A stretch of DNA of 64,000 bases from Oceanibium sediminis (GTDB lineage Bacteria; Pseudomonadota; Alphaproteobacteria; Rhodobacterales; Rhodobacteraceae), in the NCBI RefSeq assembly GCF_003265325.1, contig NZ_QGNX01000005.1, positions 186,001 to 250,000 of the forward strand, in the 5' to 3' direction. Shown here one piece after another: positions 1 to 9,454 of this stretch. The notes beneath the pieces are model-generated. The model had not been told where the DNA came from, ran no database searches, and saw only the letters and a list, made by a program, of their open reading frames with translations. A program made the translations under genes and the position numbers. Every line of letters starts with the position of its first letter. Positions within the stretch are counted from its first letter, which is position 1.

Positions 1-2
1 CA

Positions 3-950
3 GCTCTCGATTGCGCGGCCGCGGCCCTTCCGCCCCTCACTGATTTGCCCCCCCAAAAACCTGTGGAGGACTGGGAACACATGATTGCGCGACTGAAATC
101 CCAAGCCGAAGATCTCGACCAGAAAGTCACGCGGGAGGCGCGCAGGATCCTGCGCCGCCTGTGCGAAACCGGCGCTTTTCTGGCTGTCTCGGATGCCATG
201 GAGCGGGCCGTCGTCCTGCGAGAGACCGCGCCGGGCCGCCATACCCGCACCGCTGTCGTCGACCGTGATATCGCCCATCAGTTCGCGCTGAAGGACTGGA
301 TCGGATGCAGCCACGCGGGCAAGATCGCACGCTACACCGTGACGGACGCCGGGCGCGCCGCGCTCAAGCGCCTGCTGGAGGAGGAGCGCCAGGCGCGCAC
401 GCCGCGCGGCCCCTACGCCGAGCAGGGCTCACCCTTCCGCAGCCAGCACCAGGAATTCGCCGAACGCCGCGTTGCCGGTGCCGATGGTGAGACGCGGGTG
501 CGCTACAACCTGGCGGAAAGCCCGCTGACCGCGCTCGGGCGCAAGCGGGACAAGACCGGCGTGCCCTACCTGTCACCGGACCTGGTCGAGGCGGGCGAAC
601 GCCTGCGCGAGGATTTCGAGATCGCCCAGATGGGGCCGCGCATCACCCAGAACTGGGAAGCCTTTCTGACCCCGAAGCAGTCGCCGAAGGCCCCCGGCGG
701 TGCTGGTGCCGCCGAAGGGCCGCAGGCCGCGCGGGACCGCGTTGCCGCCGCCATGAAGACGCTCGGCCCCGGCCTGTCGGACGTGGCGTTCCGGGTGTGC
801 TGCTTCCTTGAAGGGCTGGAGACCGCGGAGAAGCGGCTGGGCTGGTCGGCGCGCTCGGGCAAGGTGGTGTTGCGCATCGCCCTTCAGCGTCTGGCGATGC
901 ACTACAAGATTCGCCCCCACCAGCCCCGTGAGGAGCCTGCGAACGGCTGA
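3..950 (+). CDS. DUF6456 domain protein, 5' end outside the window
   Basis: The reading frame is open back to base 3, so the gene probably begins upstream. The first possible start inside the window is TTG at 45, then ATG at 81. About 300 residues are visible from the TTG. The C-terminal part (segments such as NLAESPLTALGRKRD, GERLREDFEIAQMGP and FLEGLETAEKRLGWSARSGK) matches what I recall of the alphaproteobacterial DUF6456 family, whose members usually carry an N-terminal helix-turn-helix of 80-90 residues; that part would lie outside the window. The biochemical role is unknown; the family is usually taken for DNA-binding regulators. It is convergent with tpiA, with only 5 bp between the two stop codons. 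Confidence 0.8.
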   Translation, partial: ALDCAAAALPPLTDLPPQKPVEDWEHMIARLKSQAEDLDQKVTREARRILRRLCETGAFLAVSDAMERAVVLRETAPGRHTRTAVVDRDIAHQFALKDWIGCSHAGKIARYTVTDAGRAALKRLLEEERQARTPRGPYAEQGSPFRSQHQEFAERRVAGADGETRVRYNLAESPLTALGRKRDKTGVPYLSPDLVEAGERLREDFEIAQMGPRITQNWEAFLTPKQSPKAPGGAGAAEGPQAARDRVAAAMKTLGPGLSDVAFRVCCFLEGLETAEKRLGWSARSGKVVLRIALQRLAMHYKIRPHQPREEPANG

Positions 951-955
951 GCCTG

Positions 956-1696
956 TCAGCCAGCGGCGGCGTCGATGATCGGGCCGAAATCCTCGGCCTT
1001 GAGAGAGGCGCCGCCGACCAGTCCGCCGTCGACATCTTCAAGCGCGAAGATCTCGGCGGCGTTGCCGGGCTTCACCGAGCCGCCGTAGAGCAGGCGCATC
1101 GCCGCGGCGGTTTCGCTGCCCAGACGCTTCGCCACCATGGCGCGCAGGGCGGCGTGGGTCTCGGCGATCTCGTCTATGGAGGGGGTGCGCCCGGTGCCGA
1201 TGGCCCAGACGGGCTCATAGGCGATCACGGTGTTTTCCGCCGTGGCGCTTGTCGTGACCGAACCTTCGATCTGGCGCGCGACAACTGCCGTGGTCTGGCC
1301 AGCGTCCCGCTCTGCCTCGGTCTCTCCCACGCAGATGATGGCGACAAGCCCGGCGCGATAGGCGGCTTCCGCCTTGGCCAGCACGTCCGCGTCACTTTCG
1401 CCGTGATCCGCGCGCCGCTCGGAATGGCCGACGATCACGTGGCTCGCGCCGCAATCCTTCAGCGTTTCCGCCGAGATATCGCCGGTATGCGGGCCCGAGG
1501 CTGCTGCGTGGCAGTCCTGCCCGCCGATGGAAAACGCGCCCGCCGCATCGGCGAGGATCGGGATCAAGGGGGCAGGGGGGCAGATGATGACTTCCGCCGC
1601 GGTGTCGCCATGGTCCCGGACCAGCGCCTCAAGCACCGCGCGGCTGGCACGAGTGCCGTTCATCTTCCAGTTTCCGGCAGCGATCTTGCGGCGCAT
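956..1696 (-). CDS. tpiA: Triose-phosphate isomerase
   Basis: Interconverts dihydroxyacetone phosphate and glyceraldehyde 3-phosphate in cytosolic glycolysis and gluconeogenesis. Family motifs are complete: GNWKMN with the substrate-binding Asn and Lys, the electrophilic His in VGHSERR, the catalytic Glu in [11 protein letters not shown], and the phosphate-binding YGGSVKPGN. With the start used here the protein has 246 residues, normal for the family. A second in-frame ATG lies 6 bp upstream (1702), but the GGAGG at 1703-1707 touches that codon directly, whereas it sits 6 bp from the ATG at 1696; the internal start is therefore preferred. It appears monocistronic, transcribed away from the sufA gene by a short gap. 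Confidence 0.97.
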   Translation of the reverse strand: MRRKIAAGNWKMNGTRASRAVLEALVRDHGDTAAEVIICPPAPLIPILADAAGAFSIGGQDCHAAASGPHTGDISAETLKDCGASHVIVGHSERRADHGESDADVLAKAEAAYRAGLVAIICVGETEAERDAGQTTAVVARQIEGSVTTSATAENTVIAYEPVWAIGTGRTPSIDEIAETHAALRAMVAKRLGSETAAAMRLLYGGSVKPGNAAEIFALEDVDGGLVGGASLKAEDFGPIIDAAAG

Positions 1697-1759
1697 GGTC
1701 ATCCTCCGTTTGCGTGTTTTGCCCTAGCTAGCAAGCTGTGCGGGCAAGCGCAAACGGGA

Positions 1760-2110
1760 TCACATGCCTTCGAACTTGATCGATTCGCCGCAGCCGCAGG
1801 CTTCGGTCACGTTCGGGTTGTTGAAGGCGAAGCCGGACTCGAGAAGGGAGGTCTTGTAGTCGATCTCGGTCCCGAACAGGAACATCTGCGCCATGGGCGC
1901 GATCAGCACCCGCGCGCCGTCCTGTTCCACGACCTCGTCGTTGGGATCGACGGTGTCGACGTATTCCATGGTGTATTCCATGCCCGCGCAGCCACCCTTC
2001 TTGATGCCGATGCGCAGGCCCTGCTTGTCACCCTCCGCCATCAGGCGGGTGATCTGGGCCGCCGCGGCGGGGGTAATGCTGACCGGAGGTTTTCCGGGGA
2101 TGGAGAACAT
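1760..2110 (-). CDS. sufA: HesB/IscA/SufA-type iron-sulfur cluster carrier
   Basis: A-type scaffold or carrier that passes Fe-S clusters to apoproteins in the cytosol. The 116-residue protein has the three conserved cysteines, Cys41 in KKGGCAGMEY and Cys105/Cys107 in EACGCGES, in the expected arrangement. It follows sufT (2193-2558) on the same strand with an 82-bp gap, so the two probably share a transcript. SufA, ErpA and IscA paralogues cannot be told apart with certainty from sequence alone; the partnership with sufT favours SufA. The remaining suf genes (sufBCDS) are not in this window. Confidence 0.9.
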   Translation of the reverse strand: MFSIPGKPPVSITPAAAAQITRLMAEGDKQGLRIGIKKGGCAGMEYTMEYVDTVDPNDEVVEQDGARVLIAPMAQMFLFGTEIDYKTSLLESGFAFNNPNVTEACGCGESIKFEGM

Positions 2111-2192
2111 GGGTGCACCTTTTCGAGTTGCGTACCAAAAAGATAGGAGAAGCAGGCCCAGCCATCAAGTGTGGGGGCTTGCCCGGGTGATG

Positions 2193-2558
2193 TTACATGA
2201 ACCCGAGTTCAAGCCGGGCCTCGTCGGACATCATGTCCATGCCCCACTGCGGTTCCCATACAAGCTGCACGTCCACGGTTTTCACGCCGGGCAGCGGCTC
2301 GATCGCCTCGGCGACCCAGCCGGGCATCTCACCCGCCACGGGGCAGCCGGGCGCGGTCAGCGACATCAGCACGCTGACCTCGTTCTCCTCGGAAATCTCG
2401 ATGGTGTAGATCAGCCCCAGGTCGAAGATGTTGACCGGGATTTCGGGATCGTACACGCTGCGGCACGCATCGCAGATGGTTTCGTACATCGGATGATCCG
2501 TGGACGACGGCTTGATCAGCGGCGTGCCTTCCATCGGGGCATCGGGTTCGACAGTCAT
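2193..2558 (-). CDS. sufT: SufT-like Fe-S assembly protein (MIP18/DUF59 domain)
   Basis: Small MIP18/DUF59 protein involved in maturation of Fe-S proteins, usually encoded at the end of suf operons in alphaproteobacteria. The core segment [20 protein letters not shown] and the [14 protein letters not shown] segment with the conserved Cys are visible. The frame extends to 2654, but ATG at 2558 has a GAGG 7 bp upstream and gives 121 residues, the usual size, so it is preferred. The longer version would also run into the tgt upstream region. Divergent from tgt (71-bp gap), with sufA downstream. Confidence 0.9.
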   Translation of the reverse strand: MTVEPDAPMEGTPLIKPSSTDHPMYETICDACRSVYDPEIPVNIFDLGLIYTIEISEENEVSVLMSLTAPGCPVAGEMPGWVAEAIEPLPGVKTVDVQLVWEPQWGMDMMSDEARLELGFM

Positions 2559-2629
2559 ATCCGGGCCTCGTTGCAATTCCTGAGCAAACATATAAGGAAT
2601 GCGCCCCGAAACGTCCAGTGAGGCAGGCG

Positions 2630-3760
2630 ATGTCCAAGCGGTTTTCCTTTGCAATCCACGCGACAGATGGGCGCGCCCGCACCGGTGTGATCGACACGCC
2701 GCGTGGTGAAATCCGCACGCCGGCGTTCATGCCGGTGGGGACGGCCGCCACCGTAAAGGCAATGATGCCAGAGTCGGTGCGCGCCACGGGGGCGGATATT
2801 CTGCTTGGCAACACGTACCATTTGATGCTGCGCCCGGGGGCGGAGCGGGTGGCCCGCCTTGGCGGACTTCACAAGTTCATGAACTGGTCGCGCCCGATCC
2901 TTACCGATTCGGGGGGCTTTCAGGTGATGAGCCTGACCGAGCTGCGCAAGCTGACCGAAGAGGGGGTGAAATTCCGCTCTCACATCGACGGGACGGAGTT
3001 CAACCTGACGCCCGAACGCTCGATGGAGATCCAGAAGCTGCTCGGCTCGGACATCGTGATGTGCTTTGACGAATGTCCCGCGCTGCCCGCGGACCGGGAT
3101 CGGATCGCGGAAAGCATGAAGCTGTCGATGCGCTGGGCGCAACGCTCGCGCGATGCATTCGGGGACTGGCCGGGCCATGCGCTGTTCGGCATCCAGCAGG
3201 GCGGGCTGGAGGAGGACCTGCGCGGCGAAAGCGCCGAGGCGCTGCGCGCGATAGAATTCGACGGCTACGCGATTGGCGGCCTCGCCGTGGGCGAGGGGCA
3301 GGAGGCCATGTTCGGCGTGCTCGACTACGCGCCGGGGCAACTGCCGCAGGACAAGCCGCGCTACCTGATGGGCGTGGGCAAGCCCGACGACATCGTCGGC
3401 GCGGTTGAGCGTGGCGTCGACATGTTCGACTGCGTGCTGCCGTCCCGCTCTGGGCGTACGGGGCAGGCGCTGACCCGCATGGGCGCGATCAACATCAAGA
3501 ACGCGCGCCACGCTGATGATCCGCGCCCGCTGGATGCGGATTGTACCTGCCCGACGTGCCGGAACTACTCGCGCGCCTACCTGCACCACGTGTTCCGCGC
3601 GAAGGAAATCATCAGCTCCATGCTGCTGACCTGGCACAACCTGCATTATTACCAGGAATTGATGCAGGGTCTGCGCGATGCCATCGCAGCAGGCAGGCTG
3701 AGCGATTTTTCGGCAGAATTCCACGCAATACGGGCCCGGGGCGATATCGCGCCGCATTAA
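2630..3760 (+). CDS. tgt: tRNA-guanine transglycosylase
   Basis: Exchanges guanine 34 for preQ1 in tRNAs with GUN anticodons (Asp, Asn, His, Tyr) in queuosine synthesis. Visible hallmarks are DSGGFQVMS with the general acid/base Asp93, the nucleophile Asp267 in [14 protein letters not shown], and the zinc site Cys305, Cys307, Cys310 and His336. The ATG at 2630 is preferred over GTG at 2618 because GAGG at 2620-2623 lies 6 bp before it; the product then has 376 residues, typical of bacterial Tgt. Two tRNA-Asp genes, natural targets, lie 4 kb downstream. Confidence 0.98.
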   Translation: MSKRFSFAIHATDGRARTGVIDTPRGEIRTPAFMPVGTAATVKAMMPESVRATGADILLGNTYHLMLRPGAERVARLGGLHKFMNWSRPILTDSGGFQVMSLTELRKLTEEGVKFRSHIDGTEFNLTPERSMEIQKLLGSDIVMCFDECPALPADRDRIAESMKLSMRWAQRSRDAFGDWPGHALFGIQQGGLEEDLRGESAEALRAIEFDGYAIGGLAVGEGQEAMFGVLDYAPGQLPQDKPRYLMGVGKPDDIVGAVERGVDMFDCVLPSRSGRTGQALTRMGAINIKNARHADDPRPLDADCTCPTCRNYSRAYLHHVFRAKEIISSMLLTWHNLHYYQELMQGLRDAIAAGRLSDFSAEFHAIRARGDIAPH

Positions 3761-3823
3761 CGTTTTATGCCGCTTTTAACCCCGGTTCCGCCCGCCTAAG
3801 CTGGGTTTCAGAATCAGCGACAG

Positions 3824-3852
3824 CTTGAAAACCACAGGCTTCAGGCACATTT
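3824..3852 (+). promoter_or_regulatory. Candidate RpoH (heat-shock) promoter of lon
   Basis: A perfect CTTGAAA (3824-3830) is followed 15 bp later by CACATTT (3846-3852), a partial match to the alphaproteobacterial sigma-32 -10 element. It lies about 80 bp before the lon start. lon is a heat-shock gene in most proteobacteria, which makes the assignment plausible, but the -10 match is weak. Confidence 0.35.
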
Positions 3853-3929
3853 TCCGTTCAAGACGTGGAAACGCCATCGTGCCGCCAGAACATCCGGGGC
3901 CCCGGCGTTTTGCAGCAAAGGATAAAAAC

Positions 3930-6338
3930 ATGAGCGAATTGAGCAGCATCACCCATCCCGTCCTGCCGCTGCGCGACATCGTGGTCTTTCCCCACATGAT
4001 CGTGCCGCTTTTCGTGGGCCGTGAAAAATCGGTCCGCGCGCTGGAGGAAGTGATGCGCGACGACAAGCAGATCCTGCTGTCGTCCCAGCGCGACCCCTCG
4101 GATGAAGACCCGAGCCCGGACGCGATCTACGAAACTGGCGTTCTGGCCAACGTGCTGCAACTGCTGAAGCTGCCCGACGGTACCGTGAAGGTGCTGGTGG
4201 AGGGGCGCCAGCGTGCGCATATCCTGCGCTTCCTCGACAACGAGGAGTTCTTCGAGGCAGAGGCGGCGCTGATCACCGAAGTCGTCGGCGATCCCGCCAC
4301 GATGGAGGCGCTGACCCGCTCCGTCACCGAGGAATTCGAGCGCTACGCCAAGCTGAACAAGACCGTCCCGGACGAGGCGATGCAGGCCGTCGCCGACGCG
4401 AGCAGCCCCGAGAAGCTGGCCGATACCGTGGCCGGGCACCTCGGGATTCGCCTCGAGGAAAAGCAGGACCTGCTGGAAACCGCCGACATCGCCGAGCGGC
4501 TGGAGAAGATCTATGGCCTGATGCAGGGCGAAATGTCCGTCCTGAAGGTCGAGAAGAAGATCAAGACCCGCGTGAAATCCCAGATGGAGCGCACCCAGCG
4601 CGAGTACTACCTGAATGAGCAGATGAAGGCCATTCAGAAGGAGTTGGGCGACACCGACGGTGGCGGCGACGATGCCGGCGAATACGAACAGAAGATCGCC
4701 GAGACAAAGCTTTCCAAGGAAGCCCGCGAAAAGGCCGAGGCCGAACTGAAGAAGCTGCGCAACATGTCCCCGATGAGCGCGGAGGCAACGGTGGTGCGCA
4801 ACTACCTCGACTGGATGCTGTCCATTCCCTGGGGCAAGCGCAGCCGGGTGAAGAAGGACCTGAACAACGCCCAGAAGATCCTGGACCAGGATCACTACGG
4901 GCTGGAAAAGGTGAAGGAACGGATCGTCGAATACCTGGCGGTCCAGCAGCGCAGCTCCAAGCTGCGCGGCCCGATCCTGTGCCTTGTCGGCCCGCCGGGC
5001 GTGGGCAAGACCAGCCTCGGGAAATCCGTGGCGAAGGCGACCAACCGCGAATTCATCCGCATCAGCCTTGGCGGTGTGCGCGACGAATCCGAGATCCGGG
5101 GCCACCGGCGGACCTATATCGGCTCCATGCCGGGCAAGATCATCCAGTCGATGAAGAAGGCCAAGACGATCAACCCGCTGATGTTGCTGGACGAAATCGA
5201 CAAGATGGGCCAGGACTTCCGGGGCGATCCGGCCTCCGCCATGCTGGAGGTGCTGGACCCCGAGCAGAACTCGACCTTCATGGATCACTACCTCGAGGTG
5301 GAGTACGACCTGTCCAACGTGATGTTCATCACCACGGCCAACTCCTACAACATGCCGAGCCCGCTTCTGGACCGGATGGAGATCATCTCGCTCTCCGGCT
5401 ACACCGAGGACGAGAAGGCCGAGATCGCCAAGCAGCACCTGCTGCAAAAGCAGCTGAAGGGCCACGGCCTTAAGAAGGGCGAGTTCGAGCTGACGGACGA
5501 GGCGTTGATCGACATCATCCGCTATTACACCCGTGAAGCGGGTGTGCGGAACCTTGAGCGTGAGCTGGCGAAACTGGCCCGAAAGGCCGTGACCGCCATC
5601 GTCAAGGGCGAGGCCGAGAAGGTCGTCGTCACCCCCGAGAAGCTCGAGGACATGCTCGGCGTGCGCCGCTTCAAATACGGCCTGGCCGAGGAAGAGGACG
5701 TGATCGGTGTCGTCACCGGGCTGGCCTGGACCTCCGTCGGGGGGGACCTGCTGTCCATCGAAGCCCTGCGCCTGCCGGGCAAGGGCCGCATGAAGACCAC
5801 CGGCAAGCTGGGCGACGTGATGAAGGAATCGATCGACGCGGCCTCCAGCTACGTGCGCTCCAAGTCGCCGGAGCTTGGCGTCAAGCCGCCGGAGTTCGAC
5901 AAGCTGGACATCCACGTCCACGTGCCCGAAGGGGCGACGCCCAAGGATGGGCCGTCTGCCGGGGTGGCGATGGTGACCTCCATCGTGTCGGTGCTGACCC
6001 AGATCCCCGTGCGCCGCGACGTGGCCATGACGGGCGAGGTGACGCTGCGCGGCAACGTGCTGCCCATCGGCGGGCTGAAGGAAAAACTGCTGGCCGCCTT
6101 GCGGGGCGGGGTGAAGACCGTGCTGATCCCGGAAGACAACATGAAGGATCTGCGCGACATCCCCGACAACGTGAAGAACGGGCTGGAGATCATCCCCGTC
6201 TCCAACGTGGCGGAGGTGCTGAAGGTCGCCCTGACCAAGGCGCCGACACCCATCACCTGGGACGAGGCCGCCGAAGCCGCCGCCGCCGCGGCCGCCGCGC
6301 CGGCATCGGGTTCATCCCAGGGACGGCCCGCGCACTAA
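3930..6338 (+). CDS. lon: ATP-dependent protease Lon (LonA)
   Basis: Cytosolic AAA+ serine protease that degrades misfolded and regulatory proteins. In the 802-residue product the N-terminal substrate-binding domain starts with [19 protein letters not shown], the Walker A is GPPGVGKT (354-361), the Walker B is LLDEIDK near 419-425, and the catalytic dyad is Ser676 in [11 protein letters not shown] and Lys719 in [11 protein letters not shown]. The frame is open to 3825, but ATG at 3930 follows AAAGGA with correct spacing and gives the standard N-terminus. The C-terminal tail is an alanine-rich stretch, a common variable end. A strong terminator follows directly. Confidence 0.98.
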   Translation: MSELSSITHPVLPLRDIVVFPHMIVPLFVGREKSVRALEEVMRDDKQILLSSQRDPSDEDPSPDAIYETGVLANVLQLLKLPDGTVKVLVEGRQRAHILRFLDNEEFFEAEAALITEVVGDPATMEALTRSVTEEFERYAKLNKTVPDEAMQAVADASSPEKLADTVAGHLGIRLEEKQDLLETADIAERLEKIYGLMQGEMSVLKVEKKIKTRVKSQMERTQREYYLNEQMKAIQKELGDTDGGGDDAGEYEQKIAETKLSKEAREKAEAELKKLRNMSPMSAEATVVRNYLDWMLSIPWGKRSRVKKDLNNAQKILDQDHYGLEKVKERIVEYLAVQQRSSKLRGPILCLVGPPGVGKTSLGKSVAKATNREFIRISLGGVRDESEIRGHRRTYIGSMPGKIIQSMKKAKTINPLMLLDEIDKMGQDFRGDPASAMLEVLDPEQNSTFMDHYLEVEYDLSNVMFITTANSYNMPSPLLDRMEIISLSGYTEDEKAEIAKQHLLQKQLKGHGLKKGEFELTDEALIDIIRYYTREAGVRNLERELAKLARKAVTAIVKGEAEKVVVTPEKLEDMLGVRRFKYGLAEEEDVIGVVTGLAWTSVGGDLLSIEALRLPGKGRMKTTGKLGDVMKESIDAASSYVRSKSPELGVKPPEFDKLDIHVHVPEGATPKDGPSAGVAMVTSIVSVLTQIPVRRDVAMTGEVTLRGNVLPIGGLKEKLLAALRGGVKTVLIPEDNMKDLRDIPDNVKNGLEIIPVSNVAEVLKVALTKAPTPITWDEAAEAAAAAAAAPASGSSQGRPAH

Positions 6339-6354
6339 GCGTATCGCAAAGACT

Positions 6355-6395
6355 GAAAATGCCCGGACATCAAGGTGTTCGGGCATTTTCTTTCA
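6355..6395 (+). terminator. Rho-independent terminator of lon
   Basis: Arms 6355-6369 and 6376-6390 pair over 15 bp with a single G-U pair around a 6-nt loop (core ATGCCCGG / TCGGGCAT), ending in TTTTCTTT. The flanking A run and T run mean it could act in both directions. It starts 17 bp after the lon stop. Confidence 0.9.
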
Positions 6396-6426
6396 ACTGG
6401 CAACGGACAGGGTAGCGACCGCGCAC

Positions 6427-6876
6427 ATGGCGTTCACCATCTCCACCGAAACGCGGATTGAAGCAGACCCTGCAACGGTCTGGTCGGTGCTGACGACGGT
6501 GGAGGCCTGGCCGCTCTGGACCAGCCGCATGCGCATCCAGTCCGGCGACCTCGCCAAGGGCAAGCGCCTGAGGGTGAGCGTGGCGCAGCCCAGGGGCGGG
6601 CATGTGATCCACGCGCCGCGCATCACCGCCATCGTGCCCGCGCGCCGCCTGCAATGGGTCCGGCGCACCGCGCTGCCCGGCATATTCGACAGCAAGCGCG
6701 ACTTTGTCCTGACCGAAACCGAATCTGGCGCGACGACCCTGTTGAGCAAGGAGGTTTTTTCCGGCCTGCTTGCCCCCTTGCTGCGCGACAGCACCAGCGT
6801 GCGCGAGGCCGAAGCCCGATTCGAGGGGCTGAACGGTGATATCAAGGCGCGGGCAGAGGACCTGCGCGGGGTCTGA
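6427..6876 (+). CDS. SRPBCC-fold (polyketide cyclase/START-like) protein
   Basis: A 149-residue protein with the pattern of small SRPBCC ligand-binding proteins: an N-terminal strand and first helix (TETRIEADPATVWSVLTTVEAWPLW), a central set of strands (RLQWVRRTALPGIFDSKRDF) and a long C-terminal helix (LNGDIKARAEDL). The ligand and role are unknown. It lies alone between the lon terminator and the tRNA cluster. It has no signal peptide and is expected in the cytosol. Confidence 0.75.
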   Translation: MAFTISTETRIEADPATVWSVLTTVEAWPLWTSRMRIQSGDLAKGKRLRVSVAQPRGGHVIHAPRITAIVPARRLQWVRRTALPGIFDSKRDFVLTETESGATTLLSKEVFSGLLAPLLRDSTSVREAEARFEGLNGDIKARAEDLRGV

Positions 6877-7009
6877 GGTTTCTTGCCCCGCGACAGGCCC
6901 GGAAAGACGCGCATTCCAAGAGTTTTCGATGTGATGCGTCCTTGTCCATCGGCACCCGCACCTGGGGGCTTGCAACTCCCGCCGCGCGCGGCTAGGAAAA
7001 CCACTCGGT

Positions 7010-7084
7010 GGGTGATTAGCTCAGTGGTAGAGCGCCACGTTCACATCGTGGATGTCGGGAGTTCAACTCTCTCATCACCCACCA
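7010..7084 (+). tRNA. tRNA-Val (anticodon CAC)
   Basis: Acceptor arm GGGTGAT (7010-7016) pairs with ATCACCC (7074-7080); the discriminator A and encoded CCA follow. The anticodon loop TTCACAT, closed by CCACG/CGTGG, gives CAC, which reads GUG valine codons. Confidence 0.95.
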
Positions 7085-7191
7085 TTCCCCTTCCTCTCAG
7101 CGCGGTATCGCTAGTTCCGGTCCGGCACGGATGTGGCAGGGCAGATCACCACTTGCGGCTTTCGCAAAGGCGTCCTATACGCACCGCCAGC

Positions 7192-7267
<76 letters not shown>

Positions 7268-7462
7268 CCACTCCAGCGTTCAGGCGGTAATGCACGAAAT
7301 CGGCCCCGTGTCCCTGCACCCCGCACGCGGGATTTTCGGGCCCGTTCGCATTTTCCTACCGATCCCGGCCCCTGATCCGCAAAACCCGTGACTTCGCGCT
7401 TGACGGGCCTTTTGCCCGCCCGTAGAAGACGCGGACTTCGGGGTTTTCCTCGAAGCGGGCAT

Positions 7463-7539
7463 GCGGTTGTAGCTCAGTTGGTTAGAGTGCCGGCCTGTCA
7501 CGCCGGAGGTCGCGGGTTCGAGCCCCGTCAACCGCGCCA
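7463..7539 (+). tRNA. tRNA-Asp (anticodon GTC), copy 1
   Basis: GCGGTTG/CAACCGC acceptor arm, anticodon loop CTGTCAC closed by CCGGC/GCCGG, discriminator G and encoded CCA. GTC reads GAU/GAC and is a queuosine target of Tgt. Identical over its full length to the next gene. Confidence 0.97.
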
Positions 7540-7561
7540 CTGCCCGATACGACAACACGAT

Positions 7562-7638
7562 GCGGTTGTAGCTCAGTTGGTTAGAGTGCCGGCCTGTCAC
7601 GCCGGAGGTCGCGGGTTCGAGCCCCGTCAACCGCGCCA
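7562..7638 (+). tRNA. tRNA-Asp (anticodon GTC), copy 2
   Basis: An exact 77-bp copy of the tRNA at 7463-7539, separated from it by 22 bp. It is a tandem duplication of the gene, the usual way to raise tRNA dosage. Confidence 0.97.
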
Positions 7639-7696
7639 TCGTCGTTCCAGAACTTCCAACATTCGACATGAGCGGTCCGCCGCGCTATTGCGACCT

Positions 7697-9454
7697 ATGG
7701 TCGATGCCGTTCCGCACCCTAGAGCGCTGCTGCCGCGCCGGACATTGCTCCGTTTCGCGGTGGGGTTGCTGTGTGTCGCCTCGGTCGTGGCGGCCTACCT
7801 GGTGGCACACCGGGTTTCGAGCGAATCCGCCCAGGCCCGTGCGCGCTCGCAGGCGGTGTTCTACAAAAGCACGCTCGATGCCGCCTTGGAGCGCCCGGCG
7901 GCGCTGCCCCATATCCTGGCGCGCGACGCCGCGGTGATCGATGCGCTGGAGCGGGACGACGGCAACGGGCTGAACCGCCGCCTAGAGGGGTTTGCCGAAG
8001 CGGCCGAAGTCGATGCGATCTACCTGATGGACCGCAACGGCGATACCATCGCCGCCTCCAACTGGCGGGAAACGGTGACCTTTCTTGGCCAGAACTATGG
8101 ATTCCGCCCCTATTTCCGCGCCGCCATTTCCGGCACACCGGGCGAGTTCTTCGCCATCGGCGCGACCTCGGGTTTGCCGGGGTATTTCGTGGCAGAACCG
8201 GTGCGCGGGGGGGCTGGCGCCATCCTCGGCGTGGTGGCGATCAAGATCGACCTGAACCGGTTGGCCGATATCTGGCGCGCTGCGGGGGAGCGTGTGCTGG
8301 TGGTCAATCCAGACGGCATCGTGGTGCTCGCCTCGGACCCGCGCTGGCGATACCAGACGATCGCCCCCCTCGGCGCGACCCGCCGCGCGGCGTTGAGCGC
8401 GGCACGCCAGTTCGGCGAAGAGCCCCTGAGCCCGCTGAACTGGATCGTCCGCGAGCCGGGGCTGGTGGCGGTCGAGGGGCGCGAGTACCTGCACCACATG
8501 GTGCCGGTGGGCCGCCTTGGCTGGCAGGTGCACTACCTCGGCGATCTCGCCCCCGTGCGGGAGCGGGCGCGAATCGCGATGGGGGTCAGCATCTTCGTGC
8601 TCGGGCTGATCCTGGCGGCGGGCCTGGCGGCGCGCACCCGGCGAATCCGCACTGCGCTGCGGATTTCCCAGGACGACCGGCGCGCGCTGCGCGGCCTGAA
8701 CGAGGAACTCGGCCGGGAAATCGAGGAACGCCGCCGCGCGGAGGCGCGCCTGGAAGCGGCGCAGTCCGAGCTCGCCGCTGCCAGCCGGCTTGCGGCGCTG
8801 GGGCAGCTCTCGGCCTCGGTCACGCATGAGCTGGGGCAGCCCTTGTCGGCGATGCGCAACTACATCGTCTCGCTCAGGATGAACGGCGCGGGGGAGGATA
8901 TCGGCAAGTTCACCCAGCGGATGGAGAAGGTGATCTCGCGCATGGAGGCGCTGACCCGCCAGCTGAAATTCTTCGCCCGGCCGGGGGAGGAGGGGCTCGC
9001 CTCTCTGGACCTGCGAGAGGTGATCGCCGAGGCGGGCGAGATGATGTCCGCCGACGCGCGCGCCATGGGCCTGCGCCTGCCCGCCCCGGGGGCGCTGCCA
9101 GCCCTGTCGGTGCGCGGCAACAGGCTGCGCCTGGAACAGGTGGTCGTCAACCTGTTGCAGAACGCCCGCGACGCGACCCGCGGCATGCCCCGGCCGGAGG
9201 TCACCGTGACGTTGGAGCAGGTGGGCGCGCGGGCCGAGTTGCGCGTGGCCGACAACGGCGCGGGCATCGACGACAGCATCCGCGACGCGATGTTCGAGCC
9301 TTTCGCCAGCACCAAGGCCTCTGGCGATGGCATGGGGCTGGGCTTGTCGATCAGCCGCGCTATCGTGCGGGATCACAACGGCTCGCTCACCGCCGCGCCG
9401 CGCCCGGGCGGGGGCAGCGTGTTCACCATCAGCCTGCCCCTGGAGGCGCCATGA
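7697..9454 (+). CDS. dctB: C4-dicarboxylate sensor histidine kinase DctB
   Basis: Inner-membrane kinase that senses periplasmic dicarboxylates and phosphorylates DctD. The 585-residue product has a first membrane helix near 17-37, a periplasmic double-Cache region with the typical NYGFRPYF(R)A pattern, a second helix near 293-312, a short coiled coil, the dimerisation/phosphorylation domain with His377 in SVTHELGQPLSAM, and the ATPase domain with NLLQNARDA, DNGAGID and GMGLGLSI. An upstream open frame runs through both tRNA-Asp genes and is not coding; ATG at 7697 gives the normal short cytoplasmic N-terminus. It overlaps dctD by 4 bp (ATGA). Confidence 0.93.
   Translation: MVDAVPHPRALLPRRTLLRFAVGLLCVASVVAAYLVAHRVSSESAQARARSQAVFYKSTLDAALERPAALPHILARDAAVIDALERDDGNGLNRRLEGFAEAAEVDAIYLMDRNGDTIAASNWRETVTFLGQNYGFRPYFRAAISGTPGEFFAIGATSGLPGYFVAEPVRGGAGAILGVVAIKIDLNRLADIWRAAGERVLVVNPDGIVVLASDPRWRYQTIAPLGATRRAALSAARQFGEEPLSPLNWIVREPGLVAVEGREYLHHMVPVGRLGWQVHYLGDLAPVRERARIAMGVSIFVLGLILAAGLAARTRRIRTALRISQDDRRALRGLNEELGREIEERRRAEARLEAAQSELAAASRLAALGQLSASVTHELGQPLSAMRNYIVSLRMNGAGEDIGKFTQRMEKVISRMEALTRQLKFFARPGEEGLASLDLREVIAEAGEMMSADARAMGLRLPAPGALPALSVRGNRLRLEQVVVNLLQNARDATRGMPRPEVTVTLEQVGARAELRVADNGAGIDDSIRDAMFEPFASTKASGDGMGLGLSISRAIVRDHNGSLTAAPRPGGGSVFTISLPLEAP

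Noticed and set aside
3858-5921. Long 687-codon open frame antisense to lon
   Set aside because: Lon is unmistakable on the plus strand. The antisense protein has low-complexity composition rich in His, Leu and Gln, typical of antisense GC-rich coding DNA.
7388-7696. Open frame extending dctB upstream through both tRNA-Asp genes
   Set aside because: The frame reads through tRNA genes; DctB needs only a short N-terminus before its first membrane helix, and ATG 7697 provides it.
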